Assembly: GCF_025823185.1 (NCBI RefSeq)
Contig: NZ_JACKVK010000013.1
Span: 243,678 to 307,677 of the forward strand
DNA length: 64,000 nt
Reading direction: 5' to 3'
DNA from: Mycobacterium yunnanensis
Lineage (GTDB): Bacteria; Actinomycetota; Actinomycetes; Mycobacteriales; Mycobacteriaceae
Part shown: positions 28,024-37,892 of the stretch, in pieces
Position numbering within the stretch: position 1 is the first letter of the stretch
Layout of the letters: each line of letters opens with the position of its first letter
Made by a program: the position numbers and the translations under genes
The notes under the pieces: generated by a model
Database searches by the model: none
Seen by the model: the letters and a program-made list of their open reading frames with translations, nothing else
What the model was told of the DNA's origin: nothing

Positions 28024-29269
28024 CCGCCGTCATCCGCGGTTCACCGATGAACTCGATCGGAAGCGTTGTCGGGCCGGTCATTCCCAGCAGGGGCTTCCAC
28101 GGGGCCGGTCCGACGCGGCGGGGAGCGGTAAGTCGACGGGTGAGAACTGTGAGCGCTTCCGCCAGTTCCCGGCGAGCGAGGTTCGCGCCGAGGCAGTAGT
28201 GCGCGCCACCGCCAAACGTCAGAATGGGCGGGACATCTTCCCGCGTGATGTCGAATCGGTCGGCATCGTCGTAGATCGCCGGGTCCCGGTTGGCGGCGAA
28301 GGTGTTCGCGAAGATGAAGGTCCCCTGCGGGAACATGTAGCCGCCGAACTCGACATCCTCCACGGCGGCACGCGGGACGATGGAAGCCGCCGGCGAATGG
28401 CGCATGCTCTCGTCGACGGCATGCATCGCAAGTCCGGGATTCACGCGCAGCTTCGCCCATTGGTCGGGGTGCTCGCACAGCACCTGCACCGAGGCCGACA
28501 GTTGATTCCGCGTCGTGTCCGTTCCCGCCATCAAGAAGCCCGCCACCAGCATGCGAAGCTCGCCCGCACTCAGGCGTTCGCCGTCGCTCTCGGCACGTAT
28601 GAGTTCCGAGAGCAAATCATCGGTCAGATGATGACGTCGGGCGGCGATCATGCCGTCGACGTAGGCGTCGAGTTCGCTCCATGCGGCGATGATCGCCGCT
28701 TCGTCGAAGTTCGTGTCAGGCTGAAAGTTGAAGGCCTTGAACACCTCCTCAGTCCAATCTGCGAATAATGGCCAATCCTCGCTGGGCGCGCCAAGCAAGG
28801 CGCACATGATGGGAGTGGGGTACGGACGCGCAATGTCGGTCACGACATCGCACCGACCCGCATCCACGACCTCGTCGACGAGGCCGTTCATCACCTCGTG
28901 AATGGTGTGATGGAGTCGTGACGTCGCGCGGGGAGTGAATGCCTTCGACACCAGTTTTCGCAAGCGCACGTGTGGCGCACCGTCCAAGCCCAGGAGGCTG
29001 GTCGCCATCTTGTCGAACAGCGGACCTGAGGTGATGCCCTGCGCCGCCAGCGTGATCCCAGGAGGCAAGCGAAATCTGTTGTCGCGCAGCAGAGCGCGCG
29101 ATAGATCATAGGACAGTATCTCTGGCCCTAGGGGCCCAAGGGCGATGGGCGCGCACGACTGCGCCGATCGCACGTCCTCGAGGATGTCGTGGGGGGCGGC
29201 GGTGAGGTCGTAACTCAAGGTGGGGAGGTCAGCCTCGAGGACGTTCGGAGCGGTGCCAGCCGTGGTCAT
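28016..29269 (-). CDS. Cytochrome P450
   Basis: The 417-aa protein has AGTDTT (248-253), ExxR (Glu287-Arg290) and heme loop FGGGAHYCLG with Cys359. It is a soluble mono-oxygenase dependent on ferredoxin. It is coupled to the downstream TetR gene and followed by the SnoaL-like gene, forming a P450-TetR-SnoaL unit. It is transcribed away from the mce operon; both promoters lie in the shared 533-bp gap. The substrate is unknown. Confidence 0.92.
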   Translation of the reverse strand: MTTAGTAPNVLEADLPTLSYDLTAAPHDILEDVRSAQSCAPIALGPLGPEILSYDLSRALLRDNRFRLPPGITLAAQGITSGPLFDKMATSLLGLDGAPHVRLRKLVSKAFTPRATSRLHHTIHEVMNGLVDEVVDAGRCDVVTDIARPYPTPIMCALLGAPSEDWPLFADWTEEVFKAFNFQPDTNFDEAAIIAAWSELDAYVDGMIAARRHHLTDDLLSELIRAESDGERLSAGELRMLVAGFLMAGTDTTRNQLSASVQVLCEHPDQWAKLRVNPGLAMHAVDESMRHSPAASIVPRAAVEDVEFGGYMFPQGTFIFANTFAANRDPAIYDDADRFDITREDVPPILTFGGGAHYCLGANLARRELAEALTVLTRRLTAPRRVGPAPWKPLLGMTGPTTLPIEFIGEPRMTADA

Positions 29270-29802
29270 GGGCGTTCCTCACTGTCGGCTATCGCGCATA
29301 CCTGTGGTTTGACGTTGTTCGCGTGAGCGTATGACCAAGGGCTACGTAGAGTCAACGATGCCGGTTATATACGCAGTCCACCGACAGACTCTTCCGTGTA
29401 GGTCATACGTTGTGGCAGTATGCGTCTACCGTTGGTCGACCGTGGCCCACGGGGCCGTGAAAGTAGTCGTACGAATCGCGTCAGTGTCGCTCGGCCGGCC
29501 GGCCGCGAGTCGGCGATGTGCGCCTCCACGCGGGTACGTCATTTTCCGAAATGAGACACCGCTTCAACGGGAGTCCTTCATCGATACAGGTAGCGACGGT
29601 GCAATGAGACGATCAACGGCGAGACGCGTCCGGCCGAGATATCGACATCGTCTAGTTCGTTGACCAGGCTGTCGTAGACGTCGGATGCTTGCGCGCATGA
29701 CGACGACGTCGCGGGATCATCTGCTCTCCGTCGTGCCGGCACGTCGCCGCTCGACGCGCGCAGTCGGCTCAATCCGTCGATGCGTTCACGCAAGCGGTTC
29801 AG
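29270..29802. promoter_or_regulatory. Divergent P450/mce intergenic region with imperfect dyad
   Basis: No convincing protein is encoded in this gap. A dyad centred near 29413 has CATAC (29404-29408) against GTATG (29418-29422) and outer GTAG/CTAC arms offset by one base. It is a possible operator for either transcript. A 37-codon frame from ATG at 29698 ends over the mceA start; it has no recognisable product. YrbE permease genes, normally found here, are absent. Confidence 0.4.
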
Positions 29803-31005
29803 ATGGCGATTAAGCTGACCCGCCCCGCGAAGTTGCGATGTGCCGCTTCGGCTTTGGCACTGTTCTGCACCTTGGCCGTCGCGTTCACCTACCTGTCCTA
29901 CACGGCTGCCTTCACCCCCGTCGACACCGTCAACATCACCTCGGAGCGGGCAGGTTTGGTGATGGACGTAGACGCAAAGGTGAAGTACCTCGGAGTCCAG
30001 GTCGGCAAGGTAACGGCCATCGACTACGACGGTGACCACGCGCGACTGACCTTGGCAATCCTGCAGGATCAAATCGAAAACATCCCGTCCAACGCCACCG
30101 TACGCATCGCCAGTAACACCGTCTTCGGTGGGAAATCCGTGGATTTCCTTCCCCCGGACGATCCTTCTCCCACACCGTTGACGCCCAACGCGACACTGCA
30201 CGCATCCAACGTCGCCGTCGAAGCGAATACGTTGTTCCGAACGCTCGTCGACACCTTGCACAAAATCGATCCGGTCCAGCTCAACGCAACACTGACGGCC
30301 ATCACCGACGGACTTCGTGACAACGGCAAGGATTTGGGAGACACCGCCAGCACACTCACCACCTACCTCGGCACGCTGAACCCCGCGTTGCCCACCGTGC
30401 AGACCGACCTACAGAAGTTGACCACGACCGCCGGCGTCTACGCCGACGCCGCACCGGATCTGGTGCGCACGCTGGACAACGTACCGACGATCAGCGACAC
30501 GATCGTCGACGAGCGCGACAATCTGTCGGCGACGTTGCTGGCGGCCGTCGGGCTCGCGGACAGCGGTACGCAGACGCTCGAACCGGCCGAAGGGGACCTC
30601 ATCGCCGCCATTGCGCGACTGCGCGCGCCGCTGAAGGTCCTTGGCGATTACTCACCGGAATTCTCCTGCGTTCTGACGGCGTTGTCGGAGGCCAACAAGA
30701 AGTTTGGCCCGCTCATCGGCGGAAAGGTGCCCGGCCTCTTTCTGAGCGCCAACTTCAAGCCCGGTTCTCCCCCGTACACCTACCCCGAGAGCCTCCCCAT
30801 CGTGAACGCCTCCGGGGGACCCAACTGCCGCGGGCTTCCGAACCTGCCGACGAAGCAGGGCAGCGGTTCCTGGTATCACCCACAGTTCCTGGTGACCGAC
30901 AACGCCTACATCCCCTACCAGCCCAACACCGAGCTGCAATTCGACCCGCCCAATACCTTGCAGTTCCTGTTCAACGGGGCCTACGCCGAGCGGGACAACT
31001 ACTGA
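29803..31005 (+). CDS. mceA: MceA-type lipid-transport protein
   Basis: The 400-aa protein has one N-terminal membrane helix (ALALFCTLAVAFTYLSYTAAF). The MCE domain follows (about residues 38-118: AGLVMDVDAKVKYLGVQVGKV). A long Ala/Leu/Thr-rich helical region and a Cys-containing C-terminal domain end the protein. Mce proteins form a periplasm/cell-wall-spanning hexameric channel that carries hydrophobic molecules. It is first in a six-gene operon; its stop overlaps the next ATG. The ribosome binding site is weak. Which numbered mce operon this is cannot be told from the sequence alone. Confidence 0.9.
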   Translation: MAIKLTRPAKLRCAASALALFCTLAVAFTYLSYTAAFTPVDTVNITSERAGLVMDVDAKVKYLGVQVGKVTAIDYDGDHARLTLAILQDQIENIPSNATVRIASNTVFGGKSVDFLPPDDPSPTPLTPNATLHASNVAVEANTLFRTLVDTLHKIDPVQLNATLTAITDGLRDNGKDLGDTASTLTTYLGTLNPALPTVQTDLQKLTTTAGVYADAAPDLVRTLDNVPTISDTIVDERDNLSATLLAAVGLADSGTQTLEPAEGDLIAAIARLRAPLKVLGDYSPEFSCVLTALSEANKKFGPLIGGKVPGLFLSANFKPGSPPYTYPESLPIVNASGGPNCRGLPNLPTKQGSGSWYHPQFLVTDNAYIPYQPNTELQFDPPNTLQFLFNGAYAERDNY

Positions 31006-32036
31006 TGACCGCGAAGAACGTCGGCATGAAGGTCACGGTGTTCGTGGTCGCGATGCTGCTGGTCATGGCTGGGTTGGTGGTGACGTTCGGGAAGTTCCGC
31101 TTCGGCTCCAACGACACTTACCACGCGTCGTTCGCCTCGGTGTCGCGGCTCAAGACCGGGCAGGACGTCCGCATCGCAGGCATCCCCGTGGGCACGGTGT
31201 CCGACATCGAGATCAACGGCGACCACGTCGACGTGTCGTTCGACGTCAACAGGCGCTACCAGCTCTACACCTCCACCCGCGCAGTCATCCGCTACGAGAA
31301 TCTCGTCGGTGACCGATTCCTCGAAATCACCTCCGGTCCAGGCGATTTGGACAAGCTGCCCGTCGGCGCCACCATCCCGATCAGCAACACCGAGCCCGCC
31401 CTCGACCTCGACGCGCTGCTGGGCGGATTGCGTCCCGTCCTCAAGGGACTCGACGCTCAGAAGGTCAACCAGGTCAGCAACGCGGTCATCGAACTGCTCC
31501 AGGGTAAGGGCGGAGACCTTGCCGACATGCTCTCGAGCACTGGTTCGTTCACCCAAACACTCGCCGCGCGTGATCAACTCATCGGCGACGTCATCACCAA
31601 CTTGAATTCGGTGCTCGGTACCGTCGATGACAAGAACGCCCAACTCGACGCCAGCGTCGATCAACTCCAACAGCTGATCACGGCGTTGTCCAAGGGCCGT
31701 GACCCAATTGCCGGCGCCATAGCACCATTGGCCTCCGCGCAATCCGATCTGACCGACTTGCTGGCCACCTCGCGGAGGCCGCTGCAGGGGGTGATCGAGA
31801 ACGTCCGTCCGCTGGCGACCGTGCTCGACGACCGCAAGAAGGACGTCAACACCGTCATCGAACCGCTGGCGGAGGATTACCTGCGACTCAGTGCGCTGGG
31901 GTCCTACGGCGCGTTCTTCAACATCTACTTCTGCCAACTGAAATTCAAGATCAACGGACCCGCCGGTAGCGACATCATCCTTCCCGCGGTCGCTCCACCC
32001 GACCCAAACATCGGCAGGTGTTCCTTTGCCAAATAA
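31005..32036 (+). CDS. mceB: MceB-type lipid-transport protein
   Basis: The 343-aa protein has an N-terminal helix (VFVVAMLLVMAGLVVTFG) and an MCE domain with TGQDVRIAGIPVGTV and GDRFLEI. A helical middle part follows, and a C-terminal CQLKFKINGP...C pair completes it. It is second in the mce operon, with TGATG overlap to mceA and 11-nt overlap with mceC. Confidence 0.9.
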   Translation: MTAKNVGMKVTVFVVAMLLVMAGLVVTFGKFRFGSNDTYHASFASVSRLKTGQDVRIAGIPVGTVSDIEINGDHVDVSFDVNRRYQLYTSTRAVIRYENLVGDRFLEITSGPGDLDKLPVGATIPISNTEPALDLDALLGGLRPVLKGLDAQKVNQVSNAVIELLQGKGGDLADMLSSTGSFTQTLAARDQLIGDVITNLNSVLGTVDDKNAQLDASVDQLQQLITALSKGRDPIAGAIAPLASAQSDLTDLLATSRRPLQGVIENVRPLATVLDDRKKDVNTVIEPLAEDYLRLSALGSYGAFFNIYFCQLKFKINGPAGSDIILPAVAPPDPNIGRCSFAK

Positions 32037-33090
32037 GCACACTCGCGAACGCGATCCGCTACGCACGGGGTTCTTCGGCATCACCATCATCACCTGCCTC
32101 GTCCTCACCTCCTTCGGGTACACCACGGTGCCGTTCTGGCCGCGTGGGAAGAACTACAGCGCCTACTTCACCAACGCGGCCGGCGTCGTCGCGGGCAGCG
32201 ACGTACAGGTCTACGGCTATCCCGTGGGAAAGGTCACCAAGGTCGACCTGGTCGACCGCTCTGCGAAGATCGACTTCACGGTCGACCGCAAGCTGCGCAT
32301 CGGAGACCAAAGCCTGGTGGCGATCAAGACCGACACGGTTCTGGGTCAGCGTGCACTGGTCATCACGCCAAAGGGTTCCGGAACCACCACCTCGATCCCG
32401 CTCGGCCGCACGACCACGCCCTACAGCCTGAACAACGCTCTCCAAGATCTCGGGCAGAACGTCGGAGACCTCGACAAGCCCCGCTTCGTCGAAGCGCTTC
32501 AAACCCTCACCGATGCGCTGCACGACGCCACCCCACAGCTGCGCGGCGCCTTGGACGGCATCACCGCTCTGTCCCGCAGCGTCAACGCCCGCGACGAACA
32601 GGTCGAAACCCTCCTCTCACACGCGAACTCGGTGTCCGAAGTCCTCGCCAGGCGGGCCGAGCAGATCAACCTGCTGATCAGCGACGGCAACTCGCTGTTC
32701 ACCGAATTGGACTCCCGCCGCCAAGCCATCAACCAGCTCATCACGGGAATCACCGACATATCGCGTCAGATCTCGGGTTTCGTCGCCGACAACCGCACCG
32801 AATTCGGGCCCGCGCTCCAGAAGCTGAATCTCGTCTTGGACAATCTCAACGCCCATCGGGAACACATCGGCGAAGCCCTCAAACGCCTGCCCGGCTATTC
32901 GACTGCCCTCGGCGAGGTCGTCGCGTCCGCCCCCGGCTTCGAGGCCAACATCGGCGGGGTACCACCGCCCAGTGCCGCAGCGTTGCTGTTCGACACGTAC
33001 TTTCAGCCGGGTAAACTTCCCGACTCGTTGGCGGACCTGTTGCGGGGCTTCCTCGTCGAAAGGGCGACGATCAGGCCGAAGTCACCATGA
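32026..33090 (+). CDS. mceC: MceC-type lipid-transport protein
   Basis: The 354-aa protein begins at a TTG inside the end of mceB. It has a membrane helix (about residues 16-34) and the MCE domain (AGVVAGSDVQVYGYPVGKV, then VLGQRALVI). The long helical region contains repeated Leu/Asn/Gln heptads. TTG is the earliest start consistent with conserved N-terminal topology. It is third in the mce operon. Confidence 0.88.
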   Translation: MPNKHTRERDPLRTGFFGITIITCLVLTSFGYTTVPFWPRGKNYSAYFTNAAGVVAGSDVQVYGYPVGKVTKVDLVDRSAKIDFTVDRKLRIGDQSLVAIKTDTVLGQRALVITPKGSGTTTSIPLGRTTTPYSLNNALQDLGQNVGDLDKPRFVEALQTLTDALHDATPQLRGALDGITALSRSVNARDEQVETLLSHANSVSEVLARRAEQINLLISDGNSLFTELDSRRQAINQLITGITDISRQISGFVADNRTEFGPALQKLNLVLDNLNAHREHIGEALKRLPGYSTALGEVVASAPGFEANIGGVPPPSAAALLFDTYFQPGKLPDSLADLLRGFLVERATIRPKSP

Positions 33091-34469
33091 GCGCCAACAC
33101 CTTCCTCCGCCGGGTCTCGGCCCGCCTAGGCATCCTGGTCGTTCTGCTCGCCGTGCTGTGCGGCGCAGTCGTACAGGTGTGGCCGACCTCCTCGGCGATG
33201 ACGGTGAGCGGATACTTCTCCTCGGCGATCGGGCTCTATCCTGGAGACTCCGTCAAGATCGCCGGGGTACCCGTCGGCACCATCACCTCCATTGCGCCAG
33301 GCGCCGAGCACACGACGATCACCATGACCGTCCGCCACGGCGTCAACGTCCCCGCCGACGCCGCCGCAATCATCGTGGCACCCAACCTCATCGCGGCCAG
33401 GTTCGTCGAACTCGCGCCCGTCTACGACACCGGACCGACGATGGCAGACGGTGCCATGATCCCGGAAAGTCGTACCGCCGTGCCGGTGGAATGGGATCAG
33501 GTCAAAGACGAACTCACCAAGCTCAGCGGACAACTCGGACCACAACCTGGCTCTCTGCAGGGTCCGCTGTCCCAATTCGTCGACCAAGCGGCCGACACGT
33601 TCGACGGTCAGGGCGATTCCTTCCGCCAGGCGATCCGCGAACTGTCCCAAACCGCCGGACGATTGGGCGACTCACGTACCGACCTCTTCGGCACCGTGAA
33701 GAATCTGCGCATTTTGGTCGACGCGCTCTCGCGCAGCAACGACCAAATCGTAGAGTTCTCCAGTCATGTCGCATCGGTATCTCAAGTCCTGGCCGACAGT
33801 TCGACGGCATTGGACACCTCGTTGGGGGCCCTGTCCCAGGCCCTGAACGACATTCGGGGATTCCTCGACGACAACAACGCAAGCCTCACCGGGCAGATCG
33901 ACCGGCTCACTCAATTCACGTCGTTGTTGACCGAACACAGCGACGACATCGAGCAAGTACTCCACGTCGCGCCCAACGGCATAGCCAATTTCTACAACAT
34001 CTACGACCCCGCCCAAGGTTCCACCAACGGAATCCTGAACCTGCCCAACTTTGCCAACCCCGTGCAGTTCATCTGCGGCGGCACCCTCGAAGCCGCCGGG
34101 ACGCCTGACGCGTACAAGCGAGCCGAGATTTGTCGGCAACGCATGGCACCCGTGCTCAAACGGCTCGCCGTGAACTACCCACCATTCCTGTTCCATCCGA
34201 TCAACAGCATCACCGCATACAAGGGACAGATCATCTACGACACTCCCGAAACGCAAGCCAAGGCCCAAACGCCGATCTCGCAACTGCAGTGGCAACCTCT
34301 ACCCGGCGTGCACCCACCCACCATTCCGCCCGATGCGGATCTGTCCTCGATCCTGCTTCCACCAGAACCGACTCCGGCCGAGACTGCCGCGCCAAGTCCG
34401 ACCCCGGCGCCGCCCGACAGTGGGGCGACGATCGTTCCGTCGCCTCCAGGGACAGGAGCCGGCGGATGA
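33087..34469 (+). CDS. mceD: MceD-type lipid-transport protein
   Basis: The 460-aa protein has an N-terminal helix (GILVVLLAVLCGAVVQVW) and an MCE domain with PGDSVKIAGVPVGTI. A conserved late segment is NFYNIYDPAQGS. The last 70 residues form a Pro/Ala-rich tail, common in MceD. It overlaps mceC and mceE by 4 nt each. Confidence 0.9.
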   Translation: MSANTFLRRVSARLGILVVLLAVLCGAVVQVWPTSSAMTVSGYFSSAIGLYPGDSVKIAGVPVGTITSIAPGAEHTTITMTVRHGVNVPADAAAIIVAPNLIAARFVELAPVYDTGPTMADGAMIPESRTAVPVEWDQVKDELTKLSGQLGPQPGSLQGPLSQFVDQAADTFDGQGDSFRQAIRELSQTAGRLGDSRTDLFGTVKNLRILVDALSRSNDQIVEFSSHVASVSQVLADSSTALDTSLGALSQALNDIRGFLDDNNASLTGQIDRLTQFTSLLTEHSDDIEQVLHVAPNGIANFYNIYDPAQGSTNGILNLPNFANPVQFICGGTLEAAGTPDAYKRAEICRQRMAPVLKRLAVNYPPFLFHPINSITAYKGQIIYDTPETQAKAQTPISQLQWQPLPGVHPPTIPPDADLSSILLPPEPTPAETAAPSPTPAPPDSGATIVPSPPGTGAGG

Positions 34470-35656
34470 CGTCGTCGGTGTCACGGCTCTCCTTCCGTCG
34501 AACGAGCCAGCGGGGCATGGCGCTCGGTGTCGCCGCGATGACGCTGAGCGCATGCCAATTCGGAGGCCTGAACTCGTTGGACATGCCGGGGACGGAGGGG
34601 CACGGCGGCGGATCCTTCACCATTAGCGCCGAGTTGCCCGACGTCGCGTCACTTCCCCAGAACTCCCCCGTGCTCGTCGACGACGTCACGGTGGGAAGCG
34701 TGTCCGGGATGGAGGCCGTGCAGCGTGCCGACGGCACCTTCTACGCCGCAGTGAAGGTGTCGCTGAACTCGGGCGTGAAGCTGCCAGCCAACGCCACCGC
34801 CGCCGTGGGGCAAACCTCACTTCTGGGATCGCAGCATCTCGAGTTGGCGGCGCCGAAGGACCAGCCGCCGACCGGCACGCTGCAAGCAGGGGCCGTCATC
34901 CCGATCGGACACGCAGGTCGGTACCCGACCACCGAGGAAGTACTGTCCTCCCTCGGCGTGATCGTCAACAAGGGTAATCTCGGTGCGCTTCAAGACATCA
35001 CCGATGAGCTGTATTCCGCCGTGGCGGGGCGCGCGGGTCAATTCGCCGACTTCCTGCCCCGGCTGGCCGAACTGACGGCCTCGATCGACCATCAGACGGG
35101 CGACCTCATCGCCGCCGCCGAGCAACTCAACCGCTTCTCTGCGGCGGTGGCGCGTGGCAACGACAAACTGGCGCTGGCCCTCGAGACACTGCCCGCAGCG
35201 TTGCGTGTCCTGAACGACAACAGCGGCCACATCGTCGATGCCTTCGCCGCGCTGCAACGCTTTGCCGAAGTCGGGTCCCGCATCCTGTCGCAGACGAAGG
35301 TGGACTTCGCCGCCGACCTCAAGTCCGCCTTCGCCGTGGTCAAACCATTGGCCGACGACGCCGACACCCTCGTCGACGCACTGCCCGTGCTACCGACCTT
35401 TCCGATCCCGCAACCCGGGATCAAACAGATCGTCCGTGGTGACTACCTCAACGTCTTCGTCACGCTGGATCTGACCCTGCGACGATTCGGCGAAAACCTC
35501 TTCACCACCTCGAAACTCGACCCCAACATGAAACATCTCGACGAGGTGGTCAACCCGCCCGACTTCCTGCTGGGGCAGATGGCGAACCTCTCCGGCGAGG
35601 CTGCCGACCCGTTCAAGATTCCCCCCGTTCGGCCAACCCCTTCCGGGGGTGGCTGA
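34466..35656 (+). CDS. mceE: MceE-type lipoprotein (LprN-like)
   Basis: The 396-aa protein starts at ATG 34466, overlapping mceD, with CAGGAG upstream. A signal peptide ends in the lipobox LSAC (Cys about residue 30), so the mature protein is lipid-anchored. The MCE domain begins with FTISAELPDVASLPQNSPVL. It is fifth in the operon, followed by mceF 3 nt later. Confidence 0.9.
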   Translation: MTSSVSRLSFRRTSQRGMALGVAAMTLSACQFGGLNSLDMPGTEGHGGGSFTISAELPDVASLPQNSPVLVDDVTVGSVSGMEAVQRADGTFYAAVKVSLNSGVKLPANATAAVGQTSLLGSQHLELAAPKDQPPTGTLQAGAVIPIGHAGRYPTTEEVLSSLGVIVNKGNLGALQDITDELYSAVAGRAGQFADFLPRLAELTASIDHQTGDLIAAAEQLNRFSAAVARGNDKLALALETLPAALRVLNDNSGHIVDAFAALQRFAEVGSRILSQTKVDFAADLKSAFAVVKPLADDADTLVDALPVLPTFPIPQPGIKQIVRGDYLNVFVTLDLTLRRFGENLFTTSKLDPNMKHLDEVVNPPDFLLGQMANLSGEAADPFKIPPVRPTPSGGG

Positions 35657-35658
35657 CC

Positions 35659-37380
35659 GTGTTGACGCGTGTCGTGCGCATCCAGCTGACGATCTTCGCC
35701 GTAATCACCGTCGTCGTCATCACCACGGTGTCGCTGCTCTATCTCCACGTGCCCGCCGCCCTCGGATTCGGGACCTATACCCTGACAGCGAATTTCGCTG
35801 CGAGCGGCGGGCTCTACGAGAAGTCGAACGTCACCTATCGTGGCACCACCGTGGGCCAAGTCACCGCGGTGTCGTTGACGCACGGTCACGGGGTCGACGC
35901 GACGATGAAACTCGACACCGGCACGTCCATACCCGCCAACGTCACCGCCTCCGTGAAGAGCATGTCGGCCATCGGAGAGCAGTACATCGACTTGGTGCCG
36001 CCGGCCGATCCCTCCCGCGACGTCTTGCGCAATGGGTCGCGCATCGATCGTGCGCACACCGATATCCCCGGAGACGTCGCCGGGCTGCTCGGACAGGCCC
36101 AACGGCTCGTCGACTCCTTGGACCAGAGCCGTCTGCGTGATCTGCTGCACGAGACTTTCAAAGCCTTCGACGGATCCGGACCCGAGCTCGCGCGGCTCAT
36201 CGAGTCGTCGAGATTGTTGGTCGACGAAGCCAACAGCCACGCCGACGACACGACCGCCCTCATCGATCAAGCGGGCCCCGTCCTCGACGGTCAGATCCGC
36301 AGCGGCGACAACATCAAGTCCATCGCCGACGGACTGGCCCGCCTGTCGACCGAGGCCAGCAAGGCCGGCCCCCAGGTTCGCAGTGTTCTACAGTCAGCCC
36401 CCGCCGCCGCCCGAGCCGCCACCGACACCTTCGACGGGATTAGACCCTCCTTCCCCACCCTCGCTGCCAATTTGGCCAACTTCGGTCGCATCGGCGTGAT
36501 CTACCGCAAGTCAATCGAGCAAGTGCTCGTCATCTTTCCCGCCGTCACCACGGTGCTGCTGACCACCGCCGAGCAGCTCCCCGGCGACGAGGGCGCCAAG
36601 GCGGACTTCAAGTTCAATCTCGGTGACCCACCGCCCTGCTTTACCGGCTTCATTCCCCCGGCTCTACAGCGCACCCCCGCCGACGAGACGTTGCGTGATC
36701 TTCCCAAAGACCTGTATTGCAAAGTGGCGCAGAATGATCCAACTGCAGTGCGTGGCGCCCGAAACTATCCCTGCCAAGAATTTCCCGGCAAACGTGCCCC
36801 GACCGTACAGTTGTGCCGCGACCCAGTCGGTTACGTACCGGTTGGCACGAACCCGTTCCGCGGGCCACCGGTACCCTACGGCACGCCCATTACGGATCCA
36901 CGAAACATTCTGCCGCCCAACAAATATCCTTTCATTCCGCCTGAGGCCGATTACGACCCCGGACCACCCGTCGTGCAGCTACCGCCCGGCGTCGCACCCG
37001 GGCCCGGCCCGGCACTGACACCGCCATTTCCCGAGCAGACCCCCCCGGTCACCCCTGGGCCGCAGCCGTTTCCCCTGCCATTCCGCGCCCCACCCGATCA
37101 ACAGGTACCCCCGTACGGGCAGCAGCCGCCGGCACCTGCGCCTGACGTGCCCCCGCCGCCTGCACCCTCGCCTGAACCGGCGGCGCCGTTGCCTGCCGAA
37201 GCCCCGTCGAATCCGGATGCCGGAGCACCCCAGGCCAGCGCTGCGACCGCCACATACGATCCGGCGAGCGGCCAGTTCTTGGACCCCGACGGGCACATCA
37301 GCACCTTTGCCACCGGCACGGGCGGCAGCATGACGGCCGAGACGTGGGTTGACCTGATGACCGATCCCCGGAGCGCTTAG
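35659..37380 (+). CDS. mceF: MceF-type lipid-transport protein with proline-rich tail
   Basis: The 573-aa protein starts with GTG 3 nt after mceE. It has a membrane helix near residues 10-30 and an MCE domain (SGGLYEKSNVTYRGTTVGQV, GEQYIDLV). The helical region and the Cys-rich FTGFIPPALQR segment follow. The C-terminal tail (about residues 400-545) is Pro-rich, over 100 residues, and ends in a short conserved-looking domain (YDPASGQFLDPDG). It is the last gene of the operon; no mas (Mce-associated) gene follows. Confidence 0.9.
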   Translation: MLTRVVRIQLTIFAVITVVVITTVSLLYLHVPAALGFGTYTLTANFAASGGLYEKSNVTYRGTTVGQVTAVSLTHGHGVDATMKLDTGTSIPANVTASVKSMSAIGEQYIDLVPPADPSRDVLRNGSRIDRAHTDIPGDVAGLLGQAQRLVDSLDQSRLRDLLHETFKAFDGSGPELARLIESSRLLVDEANSHADDTTALIDQAGPVLDGQIRSGDNIKSIADGLARLSTEASKAGPQVRSVLQSAPAAARAATDTFDGIRPSFPTLAANLANFGRIGVIYRKSIEQVLVIFPAVTTVLLTTAEQLPGDEGAKADFKFNLGDPPPCFTGFIPPALQRTPADETLRDLPKDLYCKVAQNDPTAVRGARNYPCQEFPGKRAPTVQLCRDPVGYVPVGTNPFRGPPVPYGTPITDPRNILPPNKYPFIPPEADYDPGPPVVQLPPGVAPGPGPALTPPFPEQTPPVTPGPQPFPLPFRAPPDQQVPPYGQQPPAPAPDVPPPPAPSPEPAAPLPAEAPSNPDAGAPQASAATATYDPASGQFLDPDGHISTFATGTGGSMTAETWVDLMTDPRSA

Positions 37381-37466
37381 CCCTCGAGGCCCGCAGTGGC
37401 GGACCGCTTGCGTCACACGGACTACGCGGCTTGAGACTTGGCGAACAACAGTTGGTACGCCAGGGG

Positions 37467-37892
37467 CTAGGACTGAGTGACGTCGGTCAGGAGGTGGCGG
37501 AGGTGCAATGACGCCACCTTCCATCCGTGTCCCTGGCGCACCCAGCGTTCGTGGTAGTGCCCGTAGCCGGTGACCGAAGTCCCGTTCTCGAACACGGTTC
37601 GGTACTGTGCGGCCCAGATGACCGTCGCCTCGTTTCCTCGGAGACTGATCTCGGGGGTGTGAACCTGATGGACCGTCCTGGTACCAACGACCAAGGACTG
37701 CAGCAGGGTCAGTGTCGCGTCGCGACCCGAGGTCGTCTCGGGCTCTGTATCAGATTCGCTCATGCCGAACGCCACGTCGTCGGTCATCAACGCCGCCAGC
37801 GCGTCCCAATCTCGGTTGTCGAGGTTCCGGCAGTACGCGGCCTTGGCTTGCGTGAGTTCATAGAAGGCCACCAGCTCGGCTTGGCCGGTCAC
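37467..37892 (-). CDS. SnoaL-like (NTF2-fold) protein
   Basis: The 141-aa protein starts at GTG 37892, overlapping the upstream P450 stop (GTGA). KAAYCRNLDNRDWDALAALM followed by DDVAF is the classic start of the SnoaL_4/limonene-epoxide-hydrolase-like fold. Coupling to a P450 suggests it handles the hydroxylated or epoxide product; this is inference. Confidence 0.82.
   Translation of the reverse strand: MTGQAELVAFYELTQAKAAYCRNLDNRDWDALAALMTDDVAFGMSESDTEPETTSGRDATLTLLQSLVVGTRTVHQVHTPEISLRGNEATVIWAAQYRTVFENGTSVTGYGHYHERWVRQGHGWKVASLHLRHLLTDVTQS

Noticed and set aside
29698..29811. 37-codon ORF ending over the mceA start as a leader peptide
   Set aside because: No ribosome binding site or conserved sequence; the overlap alone is not enough.
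29578..30261. Minus-strand ORF across the mceA start
   Set aside because: Most of it is antisense to mceA; the part outside the gene has no recognisable domain or start.
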